From Chloroflexota bacterium (GTDB lineage Bacteria > Chloroflexota > Anaerolineae > Caldilineales > Caldilineaceae): a stretch of DNA of 20,482 nt. Both the position numbers and the translations under genes were made by a program. The notes beneath the pieces were generated by a model. That model searched no databases, had not been told where the DNA came from, and worked only from the letters and a program-made list of their open reading frames with translations. The stretch is from positions 1-20,482 of the forward strand of contig QEUW01000091.1 in the NCBI GenBank assembly GCA_003577005.1, read 5' to 3'. Of this stretch, positions 7,203 through 13,555 are shown one piece after another. The first letter of the stretch is position 1. Every line of letters starts with the position of its first letter.

Positions 7203-7649
7203 ATGTTTGCTGTTTGGACCCGGCGGCCACTCGTATGGGGCCGTTGTTTTATGTTACTGCTGATTGTGCTGGCCCTTTTGGCCGGTTGCGCCGGGCGTTC
7301 AACAAGCGCCCAACCGGGCGATCTCCGTATCACGCTGGTTCCGGCTCCTGAAGGCGTGAGCGGGAGCTATCTGACTGTCCTTGTAGCTGATGCGGCGGGT
7401 ACACCTGTCACCGACGCCGCTGTACGGCTGGAAGGAAACATGAATCATGCTGGTATGGCCCCTGTCTTGACCGAACGTGTGCGTGATGAGGATGACGGGC
7501 AGGTCGATGGCTCCTACCGGGTTCCCTTTGGCTTTACCATGTTGGGCGATTGGATCATCACGGTGACGGTGGAGCGCTCAGAGGGGACGACGGAGCAACA
7601 TATCGATGTCGGTGTCACCGAAGGGGCCGTTGAGGTAAAGCAACGATGA
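7203..7649 (+). CDS. YtkA/FixH-like lipoprotein, probable extracytoplasmic copper-related protein
   Basis: The 148-residue protein begins with a lipoprotein signal peptide: a hydrophobic stretch (17-27) leads to the lipobox L-A-G-C29, so Cys29 should be lipidated and the rest anchored outside. The mature domain has the layout of YtkA-like/FixH-like beta-sandwiches: 'YLTVLVADAAGTPVTDAAVRLEGNM' (split here as residues 56-80), then H82 and M85 in 'NMNHAGMAP', then 'GSYRVPFGFTMLGDWIITVTV'. The Met-rich patch M80/H82/M85 is the sort of place where related proteins bind copper, but binding is inferred. Its stop overlaps the ATG of the next gene by 4 bp (ATGA), a sign of translational coupling. FixH-like proteins commonly accompany FixG-like iron-sulfur proteins, as here. 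Confidence 0.8.
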   Translation: MFAVWTRRPLVWGRCFMLLLIVLALLAGCAGRSTSAQPGDLRITLVPAPEGVSGSYLTVLVADAAGTPVTDAAVRLEGNMNHAGMAPVLTERVRDEDDGQVDGSYRVPFGFTMLGDWIITVTVERSEGTTEQHIDVGVTEGAVEVKQR

Positions 7650-8428
7650 GCCTGCGCCGTCTCCTATGGGTCGCTCTCTGCACCATCAGCCTGGGTTGGG
7701 CGCTGCTTACCAGCCCGCGCGCCCAGGCGCACGGCGGCGTTGTCATCGCCACCGGCGTCGCGGACCACTATGAGTGGCTGATCCAGGTTTACCCCTACCC
7801 GGCCCAGCCCGGGGTGGGTGTCATCACGATCTTTATCTTTGATGTTCAGCTGGGCAAACCGGCGATGGATTTTACCGGCCAACTCTACCTGGTAGCGCCG
7901 GGCGATCCCGAAGCATGTTGCCAGCCAGGTGTCCACCGGGGATCCTATGCGCTGTACACCGATCCCGTCGTCTACCCAGGTGATTACACGACGTACGTGC
8001 CGCTCGATACGACCGGCGAGTGGCAACTCCACTTTCAAATGCAGTTACCCCCTGCCAAATATGAGATGGTCGCGCAGCTGCCGGTCGAGGAGGTAGAGGG
8101 GAGCGCCCCCATCGATGTGGCTGCCATCGCCACGCAGGCCGCGCTCATGAGCCAGGTGGCGTTGGGGATGCAACAGGCGAGCGTGGGCCAGTCGCCCCTG
8201 GCCACCCCTGAAGCCGGTGTGGCCAGTCCGTTGACTGTAGCGCCAGCGTCGCCGCTGGCCGCACCGGATGCCCTAGCTGCTGCGCCTCTTGCGGCCGGAG
8301 CGACGACGGCTACGACTTCGGTAGTGGTTGGGACGCAGCGCTTCAATCCCTGGGTATGGGGAGGAATGGCTGTGCTCGTGGTGGGCGGTGCAGCCGTCAG
8401 CATCGTGCGTCTACGTAGGGAGGAATAA
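7646..8428 (+). CDS. Exported, membrane-anchored protein with predicted N-terminal His (copper-binding candidate)
   Basis: I do not recognise a named family. The 260-residue protein has a signal peptide (1-28) ending in A-Q-A, so cleavage would leave H29 as the first residue of the mature protein (HGGVVIATG). The exported part (29-150) is beta-rich and includes H41, the pair C91-C92 and H97 in 'EACCQPGVH'. A low-complexity Ala/Pro/Ser-rich linker (about 165-228) leads to a C-terminal membrane segment (about 233-252) and a short positively charged tail (RLRREE). An amino-terminal His is used for copper in CopC-like proteins and in copper oxygenases; similarity here is in that feature only. The ATG overlaps the previous stop, and the next start follows after 4 bp, placing it firmly in the operon between a YtkA-like protein and a 4Fe-4S membrane protein. 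Confidence 0.72.
   Translation: MSLRRLLWVALCTISLGWALLTSPRAQAHGGVVIATGVADHYEWLIQVYPYPAQPGVGVITIFIFDVQLGKPAMDFTGQLYLVAPGDPEACCQPGVHRGSYALYTDPVVYPGDYTTYVPLDTTGEWQLHFQMQLPPAKYEMVAQLPVEEVEGSAPIDVAAIATQAALMSQVALGMQQASVGQSPLATPEAGVASPLTVAPASPLAAPDALAAAPLAAGATTATTSVVVGTQRFNPWVWGGMAVLVVGGAAVSIVRLRREE
8418..8423 (+). promoter_or_regulatory. Ribosome binding site (GGGAGG) deciding the 4Fe-4S protein start
   Basis: GGGAGG ends 9 nt before GTG 8433. The open frame reaches back to 8328 but there overlaps 100 bp of the preceding gene. The site sits inside the last codons of that gene, consistent with coupled translation. Confidence 0.65.
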
Positions 8429-8432
8429 GGGC

Positions 8433-9857
8433 GTGATTGGACAAGTCGAGCGGCGGCGTCAGCCATTTGATCTGCTACAGGTCCCCCTCATCGGCGACTT
8501 TTTGCGTTGGAAGCACGGCCGCACCGCCATGCAGTTTGTGCTCTTTGGGTTAGCCGCGGCCATCATCATCGATGGGCTTTTAGGCAGCCCGTTGGCGGCG
8601 AAAAATGTGGCAACGGTGAGTGCGTGGGTGCATTACCGGGGGCTGGTGGTGCTGGCGCTGCTGGTGGCAGGCAACCTCTTTTGCGCGGCCTGCCCCTTTA
8701 TGCTGCCGCGCAAGTTTGCCAAGTGGTTGGGGCGACCGGGTCGGCGCTGGCCCAAGCCGTTGCGCAACAAATGGCTGGCATTGGCCGGCTTTGTCGGCAT
8801 CGTCTACACTTATGAACTGTTTGACCTCTGGGCCAGCCCCTGGTGGACGGCCTGGCTGGCTATTGCCTACTTTGCTACCGCCTTTGTCCTCGAAGCCTTT
8901 TTTACGCGTGACAGCTTTTGTCTCTATGTCTGCCCGCTGGGCACCTTCAACTTTCTCTATAGCACGGCCAGCCCGCTGCAGATCAGCGCTAAGGATCAGC
9001 ACACCTGTCGCGATTGCAAGGGCCACGAGTGTATCAACGGCGCCCCAAACCAGCCTGGTTGCCAGTTGGAACTCTTTGTCCCCACCATCAAGAGCAACCT
9101 GGACTGCACCCTCTGTCTGGACTGTGTCAAGGCGTGCCCGTATGATAATGTAGCATTGACCGTACGCCCGCCGGGTGACGAACTCTTCCGCCAGAGCTGG
9201 CCCAACCGCCTGGATCTGGCATTGCTGGCGCTGTTGGCTGCGTTTGTGGGCTTGGCCAACGCCTTTGCTATGACGCCGCCGGTCTATGATCTAGAGCGAC
9301 AACTGGCTGATTGGCTCAACACCCGCAGCGAAGCACTGGTATTGGGGATCGTCTATTTTGGCTCGGCGGTGATCATTCCGCTGGCGCTGGCCTATGGCGC
9401 CGCCTGGCTCAGCCAACGTTGGGGCAGCGCTCACACCTCGCTCAACCGGCTGGTGATGCGTTATGGCTATAGCTTTGTGCCGTTGGGCTTTGCCATCTGG
9501 ACCGCCCACTTTCTCTTTCACTTCCTCACCGGCGCCATGACGATCGTGCCCGCCTTTCAGACCTTCTTTGCCGATACGCTCGGCGTGCCGCTGCTGGGTG
9601 AGCCGGATTGGTCGCTGGCGCTCTGGTTTATCCCATCGGTGACGACGATCCAGACGATGCAGCTCTTGATCCTGGGGGTTGGTGCGCTGGCGGGGGTGCA
9701 TCTAGCGGTCAACGCAGCGCACCGGGCCAATGGCCGGAAGCGCACCTTCTGGATCGAAGCGGCGCCCTGGCTGCTCCTGCTCTTTCTCCTGGCCGCGGCC
9801 AGCGCCAATACCTTTGTCCTCCCCATGGAGATGCGAGGGAGCGCGATTGGGGGGTAG
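8433..9857 (+). CDS. Polytopic 4Fe-4S membrane protein, CcoG/FixG-NapH-NosR-like
   Basis: The 474-residue protein combines membrane helices with a cytoplasmic ferredoxin-like part. Helices lie near 32-50, 67-83, 111-130 and 138-155, and several more follow 260. Cysteines are C84/C87 (CAACPF), C163/C167 (CLYVCPLG), C192/C195/C200/C210 and C225/C228/C231/C235 (CTLCLDCVKACPY). The last group is a canonical 4Fe-4S motif; together with the preceding four it should hold two clusters. CxxC(P) pairs next to helices are typical of NapH, NosR and CcoG/FixG. CcoG has been shown to reduce Cu(II) to Cu(I) during cbb3 oxidase assembly, which fits the SCO and YtkA neighbours. The exact branch is uncertain. 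H359 and H363 in 'WTAHFLFHFLTG' form an HxxxH pair in a membrane helix that might bind haem or metal. It is the last gene of the plus-strand cluster. Confidence 0.82.
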   Translation: MIGQVERRRQPFDLLQVPLIGDFLRWKHGRTAMQFVLFGLAAAIIIDGLLGSPLAAKNVATVSAWVHYRGLVVLALLVAGNLFCAACPFMLPRKFAKWLGRPGRRWPKPLRNKWLALAGFVGIVYTYELFDLWASPWWTAWLAIAYFATAFVLEAFFTRDSFCLYVCPLGTFNFLYSTASPLQISAKDQHTCRDCKGHECINGAPNQPGCQLELFVPTIKSNLDCTLCLDCVKACPYDNVALTVRPPGDELFRQSWPNRLDLALLALLAAFVGLANAFAMTPPVYDLERQLADWLNTRSEALVLGIVYFGSAVIIPLALAYGAAWLSQRWGSAHTSLNRLVMRYGYSFVPLGFAIWTAHFLFHFLTGAMTIVPAFQTFFADTLGVPLLGEPDWSLALWFIPSVTTIQTMQLLILGVGALAGVHLAVNAAHRANGRKRTFWIEAAPWLLLLFLLAAASANTFVLPMEMRGSAIGG

Positions 9858-9880
9858 GAGGTTAGATTCCACCTACGAGC

Positions 9881-10591
9881 CTACACAATCTCGAGCCCGT
9901 GCGCCTTGAGCAGGTTGGTCTGGGCCAGGATTTCAAGGGTTGGACCGGAGGCTGCGATCTCGCCGGCTTCCATGATGATGGTGCGCTCGAACAACTCTTG
10001 CACCATACGGATGTCGTGGGTAGAGACGAGCATGGTCATGTCCAGCCGGCGCAAGAGGTGGATGAGCGAGCGCCGGGCGCGCGGGTCGAGGCCAGCGGTC
10101 GGTTCGTCCAGCACCAGGATTTCGGGGTCCATCGAAAGCACAGTGGCGACAGAGATGCGTTTCTTTTCGCCGATGCTGAGGTGGTGCGACGAGCGGTGGA
10201 TATACTCCGCCATGCCCACCGCCTCGAGCGCCGCCTCCACTCTGGCGCGCACAGCGCTTTCCGCCAGCCCCATGTGGAGCGGACCAAAGGCAACATCATC
10301 AAAGACCGTGGGCGAAAAAAGTTGGTCATCCGGGTTTTGGAAGACCAACCCCACCGCGGCGCGTACACGGCCCAGATTAGCATCCGTCACCTCAAGCCCT
10401 GCTACCCGCACACTGCCCTTCCCTCGCAAGATGCCGCATAGATGCAGCAGCAAGGTGGACTTGCCCGCGCCATTCGGGCCCACCAGGGCCACCTTTTCGC
10501 CAGGGGCCACCCGCAGCGAGATGTTGCGCAGCGCCTGTCGCCCGTCGGGGTAAGAGAAGCAAAGCCCCTCGATTTCGATCGTGTGGTGCAT
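9881..10591 (-). CDS. cbiO: ECF-type cobalt/nickel transporter ATPase CbiO
   Basis: The 236-residue ABC ATPase has all motifs: Walker A G-P-N-G-A-G-K-S-T (38-46), Q-loop Q85 in 'VFQNPDDQLF', signature L-S-I-G-E-K-K-R (138-145; the usual LSGGQ is modified), Walker B 'ILVLDEP' (158-164), D-loop 'AGLD' and switch His192 (STHD). 'VFQNPDDQLFSPTVFDDVAFGP' as a whole is typical of the ECF/CbiO branch. The protein powers a group I energy-coupling-factor importer with CbiQ and CbiM; homodimers or a partner ATPase from elsewhere are possible, as only one is encoded here. Its ATG starts 2 bp after the cbiQ stop codon, so the two are almost certainly co-transcribed. It converges on the 4Fe-4S gene, only 23 bp away. 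Confidence 0.93.
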   Translation of the reverse strand: MHHTIEIEGLCFSYPDGRQALRNISLRVAPGEKVALVGPNGAGKSTLLLHLCGILRGKGSVRVAGLEVTDANLGRVRAAVGLVFQNPDDQLFSPTVFDDVAFGPLHMGLAESAVRARVEAALEAVGMAEYIHRSSHHLSIGEKKRISVATVLSMDPEILVLDEPTAGLDPRARRSLIHLLRRLDMTMLVSTHDIRMVQELFERTIIMEAGEIAASGPTLEILAQTNLLKAHGLEIV

Positions 10592-10593
10592 GG

Positions 10594-11382
10594 TCAGTAA
10601 TAGGATCCCACCAAAATAGTGGCCAACAGCACAAGCGCACCGGCCAACACCATGACGTCCGAGCGCTGTAGATGAGGCGGCGCCAGCAACTGCATCTCGC
10701 CCCGGTAGCCGCGCGCCAACATGGCGCTATAGATGCGCTCGCTGCGCTCAAGCGAACGGATCATGAGGCTGCCGGCCATCCGCCCCGCCACCTTGCCCCG
10801 CCACCAGAGCGTACCGCCGCTGCGTCTGCCTGGTGCAGTTGCACTGCGCGCCGACCGGGCGCGTAACATCCGCAAGACCTCATCGGCCAGGACAAAGAGA
10901 TAGCGATACATAAAGCCGACAATGGCGATCAATGGCTGTGGCACACGCAGCGCCCGCAGCCCCCAGAGCAGATCGGGAAACGAAGTGACGGTCACCAGGA
11001 TGATCGCCATCTGTACCGAAATCCACGATTTGACCAGGATGCTGGCAAAGCGCAGCGTCCCTTCGACGCTGAGAGTCAATCCACCCCAGATTGGCAACCT
11101 CAGCAACGGTTCGCCCGGAATGGTGAAGGGCAGCGTCACCGCCGCCAGCGCAAAGGGGAACGCCACGGCGGAGCGGCGCAACAGATAGCCGGGTTCGATC
11201 CGGGCCAGCAACACGGTCGCCATGACCACAGCCCATAGGGCGGCATAGGCTCCAAATGCTGCAAACGGCGTAAGGCTAACCGTCAGGATAAAGAGCACGG
11301 CCAACAGCACCTTGACGCGCGGGTCCAGCCGGTGGATGGGCGAGTCTCCGGCGCGGTGCTGGTCGGCGAGATCAAAGTACAT
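10594..11382 (-). CDS. cbiQ: ECF transporter transmembrane coupling protein CbiQ
   Basis: The 262-residue membrane protein starts 'MYFDLADQHRAGDSPIHRLD', which resembles the family's usual N-terminus (short helix and 'HRLDPRVK'). It has about five hydrophobic segments and carries the two cytoplasmic coupling motifs of EcfT/CbiQ proteins: A175-R-S177 in 'RMLRARSAR' and A223-R-G225 in 'SAMLARGYRG', preceded by 'SLERSERIY'. These helices transmit ATPase movement to the substrate-binding subunit. The start is ATG 11382, 3 bp after the cbiM stop; cbiO follows 2 bp after its own stop. The segment 178-197 (Arg/Ser/Gly-rich with WW) is longer than I would expect in the loop but looks in frame and intact. 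Confidence 0.92.
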   Translation of the reverse strand: MYFDLADQHRAGDSPIHRLDPRVKVLLAVLFILTVSLTPFAAFGAYAALWAVVMATVLLARIEPGYLLRRSAVAFPFALAAVTLPFTIPGEPLLRLPIWGGLTLSVEGTLRFASILVKSWISVQMAIILVTVTSFPDLLWGLRALRVPQPLIAIVGFMYRYLFVLADEVLRMLRARSARSATAPGRRSGGTLWWRGKVAGRMAGSLMIRSLERSERIYSAMLARGYRGEMQLLAPPHLQRSDVMVLAGALVLLATILVGSYY

Positions 11383-11385
11383 GGC

Positions 11386-12366
11386 TTAGGATACCGTCCT
11401 GGCGCTGCGCAATAGACGCCCGACCCAGACCGCAATGCCAAAGACGATGAGTGTCCCCAGCACGACGGCCAGAATACCAGAGAGCATCTCATTGCCCACA
11501 AAAGGAATCGTGTAATCAGGCAAGATGCTGTAGAAGGGGTCAAGCGTCCGGTCGATAAAGCCAACGTCTTCTGCCGCACGCTCCAGCCCATCCGGCTCCG
11601 GCGAGGCGGCAAAGGAAAAGACTGCGACTACCAGCGCAATAAGCAGCCCCACCGTCACCCATGCCGACGAACGTTGGCCGGCGGCGCTTTCACCGCCCGC
11701 CAGCAGATCAGGCCGCGTCGCCGCGATCAGCGTCAGCGCACCGACGGTGATCAGCCCTTCGCCGATGCCGATGAGGGCGTGGACACCGGCCATGGCCGGC
11801 AGGGCGAGCGCCAGCGGCGAGGTCCCCGAAACCGCCAGTTGGAGCGCAGTGGCAATCGCACTCACTTCCACTGACAGCCACCCCCCCACAAAACCAGCGA
11901 TAACCATCGCCAAGCGTGAATCGCCAAAAAGTCTGCGGCCAAGCCTATAGACCCAATATCCAGTGAAGGCTGTCAGAACGCCCATGTTGATGATATTCCA
12001 CCCCATGACCAGCAGCCCGCCGTCCTGAAAGAGCAGCGCCTGCAAGCCGACCACCGCCGTCATCACCAATACAGCGGCCCAAGGCCCCAGCACAATCGCA
12101 GCGAGCGCCCCTCCCAGTAGGTGACCACTGGTGCCACCTGCCACCGGGAAATTGATAGCCTGGGCCGCAAAGATAAAGGCCGCCATCACTCCCAACAGCG
12201 GCACCTGGCGATCACCCAACTGGTCACGCGTCTGGCGCAGCGCATAGCTAACGACCAGAACGGCCAGCAGCCAGCCGGCCAATGCCACGGGGGTACTCAG
12301 AAAACCATCGGGGATGTGGAGCGCTGCCGGAGCTGGCAGCGCCGAAAGAAACGGATGAGCAGGCAT
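11386..12366 (-). CDS. cbiM: Cobalt/nickel ECF substrate-binding protein CbiM fused to a PDGLE/CbiN-like domain
   Basis: The 326-residue protein contains CbiM (about 15-215): 'LHIPDGFLSTP' (16-26), 'INFPVAGGTSGHLLGG' (71-86), 'LLFQDGGLLVMGWNIINMGVL' split over 111-131, and 'HALIGIGEG' (197-205). It continues into a C-terminal part with one helix (238-254), the motif P258-D-G-L-E262 and another helix (295-318), equal to CbiN/PDGLE. In studied homologues the divalent metal is held by the free N-terminal Met and His2 plus an internal His (here H82). Here that His is residue 17, after a 16-residue Pro/Ala-rich extension, and the Met is Leu. The start ATG 12366 has a GGGGGG purine stretch 2 nt upstream. 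Cobalt versus nickel cannot be decided. A separate fur-family gene lies upstream, and no B12 riboswitch was recognised in the 117-bp gap. Confidence 0.92.
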   Translation of the reverse strand: MPAHPFLSALPAPAALHIPDGFLSTPVALAGWLLAVLVVSYALRQTRDQLGDRQVPLLGVMAAFIFAAQAINFPVAGGTSGHLLGGALAAIVLGPWAAVLVMTAVVGLQALLFQDGGLLVMGWNIINMGVLTAFTGYWVYRLGRRLFGDSRLAMVIAGFVGGWLSVEVSAIATALQLAVSGTSPLALALPAMAGVHALIGIGEGLITVGALTLIAATRPDLLAGGESAAGQRSSAWVTVGLLIALVVAVFSFAASPEPDGLERAAEDVGFIDRTLDPFYSILPDYTIPFVGNEMLSGILAVVLGTLIVFGIAVWVGRLLRSARTVS

Positions 12367-12483
12367 GGACCCCCCTATTCAACAAAACGGAACTCAGAAT
12401 CGATCACAGAGAGACGTTACAGTGCAACATCTCTAGGGCTTTAGTTGTTGGCGGCAATTCAAATATCCGGGTGCGCTGTGTGG

Positions 12484-12936
12484 TCATGGCGCCCGCTCGG
12501 CGCTCTCCAGCCGATCACGGCATTGATGGCAGATGCCAAATAGGGTGAGATGACGAGTCTTTACGGAAAATTGATGGTGGCGTGCAATATCAGCGAAGAG
12601 CACAGCCACCGCCTCGTGGCTGATTTGCTCTTCGCCGCCGCAGACCCGGCAAACAAGATGGTGGTGCGGTTCCGCCCCGGCCAGTTCATAGCCTGTGCGC
12701 CCATCTTCTAACACGACCGTGTTCAAGATGCCCTGTTCGCTGAGAAAGCTCAGTGTCCGGTAGACGGTCGCCCGGTTAAGGGCCGGTGTGATCGCCTGCA
12801 CCGTCTCATAGACTGCGTCCGGCGTAACGTGGCCACCTAGCTGACACACCGCATCCAGGATCAGCTGGCGCTGGGGCGTCATGCGGTAGCCTCCCTTGTG
12901 TAATTGCGCCGCAATGGCGGCTATGTCGTGGCTCAT
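12484..12936 (-). CDS. Fur-family metal-responsive transcriptional repressor
   Basis: The 150-residue protein has a winged helix-turn-helix with the recognition helix 'NRATVYRTLSFL' (54-65) and a dimerisation domain containing H91-H92-H93 ('EPHHHLVCRVCGG'), C96-x-x-C99 and C136-x-x-C139. The two CxxC pairs are the structural zinc site of Fur, Zur and PerR proteins. H91-H93 and H107 are in places where the regulatory metal is bound, but the metal (Fe, Zn, Ni, Mn or peroxide-sensing) cannot be told. The start is ATG 12936; a TTG at 12942 would add two residues. The cbiM gene follows on the same strand after 117 bp, so it may control the Co/Ni importer, its own gene, or both (inference). Nickel-sensing Nur proteins belong to this family. 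Confidence 0.9.
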   Translation of the reverse strand: MSHDIAAIAAQLHKGGYRMTPQRQLILDAVCQLGGHVTPDAVYETVQAITPALNRATVYRTLSFLSEQGILNTVVLEDGRTGYELAGAEPHHHLVCRVCGGEEQISHEAVAVLFADIARHHQFSVKTRHLTLFGICHQCRDRLESAERAP

Positions 12937-12956
12937 GAGCAATTCTTAGTACAAAT

Positions 12957-12997
12957 TATCGCAATAGCAAGTATACGCTATAACGACAATAATACAA
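12957..12997 (-). promoter_or_regulatory. Candidate fur-gene promoter with overlapping inverted repeat
   Basis: On the minus strand TTGTAT (12997-12992) and TATACT (12975-12970) are spaced by 16 bp, a good sigma-70-type pair 33 bp before the ATG. An imperfect inverted repeat, TATCGCAATAGC (12957-12968) against GCTATAACGACA (12977-12988), matches at 9 of 12 positions and covers the -10 element. This is where a self-repressing Fur-type protein would bind. The repeat does not match a classical Fur box, so the operator is only suggested. Confidence 0.4.
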
Positions 12998-13148
12998 AAA
13001 GCAACCTTCGATAACTCTCAGGTAAACGATGGGTGCATCTCCGTAAGCCTCTTTGCCATGAGGCGCGCCGTGTTATGGTTTAGCTCGCACTCTGCGGATA
13101 GTTTGCAACTTTCAACCAGATTCGAGAGACACCCCAGTATTGGAAAAT

Positions 13149-13177
13149 TTGACAAAAACGATGAATCTCGGTAAGAT
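13149..13177 (+). promoter_or_regulatory. Promoter of tRNA-Glu
   Basis: A perfect -35 TTGACA (13149-13154) is followed after 17 bp by TAAGAT (13172-13177), which matches 4 of 6 bases of the -10 consensus. Transcription would begin roughly 10 bp before the mature tRNA at 13194. GTTATAAAT just before the tRNA is another -10-like sequence but would start inside the tRNA. Confidence 0.65.
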
Positions 13178-13193
13178 AACGTCTGTTATAAAT

Positions 13194-13269
13194 GGCCCGT
13201 TCGTCTAGAGGCCTAGGACACGGCCCTCTCAAGGCCGCGACAGGGGTTCGAATCCCCTACGGGCTACCA
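13194..13269 (+). tRNA. tRNA-Glu (anticodon CTC)
   Basis: The 76-nt sequence folds into a full cloverleaf. The acceptor stem is GGCCCGT with ACGGGCT (first pair G-T), and the D arm 'GTCTAGAGGCCTAGGAC' is typical of tRNA-Glu. The anticodon stem CGGCC/GGCCG has loop CTCTCAA, giving anticodon CTC (reads GAG). The T arm is AGGGG-TTCGAAT-CCCCT, the discriminator base A, and the CCA end is encoded at 13267-13269. It stands alone with its own promoter and a hairpin terminator. No integrase or attachment-site duplication of its 3' end was seen downstream. Confidence 0.97.
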
Positions 13270-13277
13270 CTCCTGCG

Positions 13278-13316
13278 ACGCCAGATGGGTAAAACCATCT
13301 GGCGTTGTGTTATTTT
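13278..13316 (+). terminator. Intrinsic terminator after tRNA-Glu
   Basis: ACGCCAGATGG (13278-13288) pairs perfectly with CCATCTGGCGT (13295-13305) around a 6-nt loop and is followed by TGTGTTATTTT. The stem begins 9 bp after the tRNA CCA end. Confidence 0.8.
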
Positions 13317-13330
13317 GTACCCCAAGTGCA

Positions 13331-13380
13331 ACAAGGCCCCTCGCCATGTCTTGACGAGGGGCCTTGTCTTGTTTGTTGTT
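13331..13380 (+). terminator. Second strong hairpin with T-rich tail
   Basis: ACAAGGCCCCTCG (13331-13343) pairs perfectly with CGAGGGGCCTTGT (13355-13367), 13 bp with an 11-nt loop, followed by CTTGTTTGTTGTT. It is the second terminator-like structure within 65 bp and insulates the exported-protein genes downstream from the tRNA transcript. It could also act as an attenuator of a transcript starting between the two hairpins. Confidence 0.7.
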
Positions 13381-13455
13381 CCAACCGGCAACGCATCCCC
13401 GCCATCAGATCCTCCGGCGCCCTAACCAGCATGCATGCAAAGGTCATCCGCCGCG

Positions 13456-13499
13456 CTTTCGACGCGCTTTGGACGCCATTTCGACGCCGTTTCGACGCC
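13456..13499 (+). repeat. Four tandem 11-bp repeats (consensus NTTTCGACGCC)
   Basis: CTTTCGACGCG, CTTTGGACGCC, ATTTCGACGCC and GTTTCGACGCC follow each other without gaps, so the period is 11 bp, about one helical turn. They lie 57 bp upstream of the ATG of the first exported-protein gene and after the terminator. As 11 is not a multiple of three, they are not coding repeats. Repeated sites on one face of the helix suggest cooperative binding of a regulator (inference). Confidence 0.6.
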
Positions 13500-13543
13500 G
13501 CACGCTGTTATTGTGTTGTGCTGTTGTAGGTCAGCAAAAGAAT

Positions 13544-13548
13544 GGGAG
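13544..13548 (+). promoter_or_regulatory. Ribosome binding site (GGGAG) deciding the first fibre-like gene start
   Basis: GGGAG ends 7 nt before ATG 13556. The frame stays open back to 13364, but that stretch covers the T-rich tail of the terminator and the 11-bp repeats, and a signal peptide begins properly only after ATG 13556. Confidence 0.65.
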
Positions 13549-13555
13549 ACCAAAT

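Noticed and set aside
8328..8432. Extended start for the 4Fe-4S protein
   Set aside because: It would overlap the previous gene by 100 bp, while GTG 8433 has a good ribosome site and lies 4 bp after the preceding stop.
5571..9857. Nitrous oxide reductase (nos) accessory cluster
   Set aside because: SCO and NosR-like parts fit loosely, but there is no nosZ, nosD, nosL or nosF/Y in the window; the broader copper-handling reading is safer.
9854..9876. Small hairpin GTAGG/CCTAC between the convergent 4Fe-4S and cbiO genes
   Set aside because: Only 5 bp with a 13-nt loop and no T-tract; too weak to call a terminator.
12367..12483. Cobalamin or NiCo riboswitch before cbiM
   Set aside because: The 117-bp gap is short for a cobalamin riboswitch, and I could not find its conserved core or a NiCo-type fold.
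13194..13269. tRNA-Glu as an integration site for a genomic island to its right
   Set aside because: No integrase gene follows and I saw no second copy of the tRNA 3' end in the window; an island extending past the right edge cannot be excluded.
13456..13499. CRISPR-like repeat
   Set aside because: Units are only 11 bp, contiguous and without spacers, and no cas gene is present.
13364..13555. 64-codon N-terminal extension of the first fibre-like protein
   Set aside because: It would translate the terminator tail and the 11-bp repeats; ATG 13556 has a ribosome site and gives a normal signal peptide.
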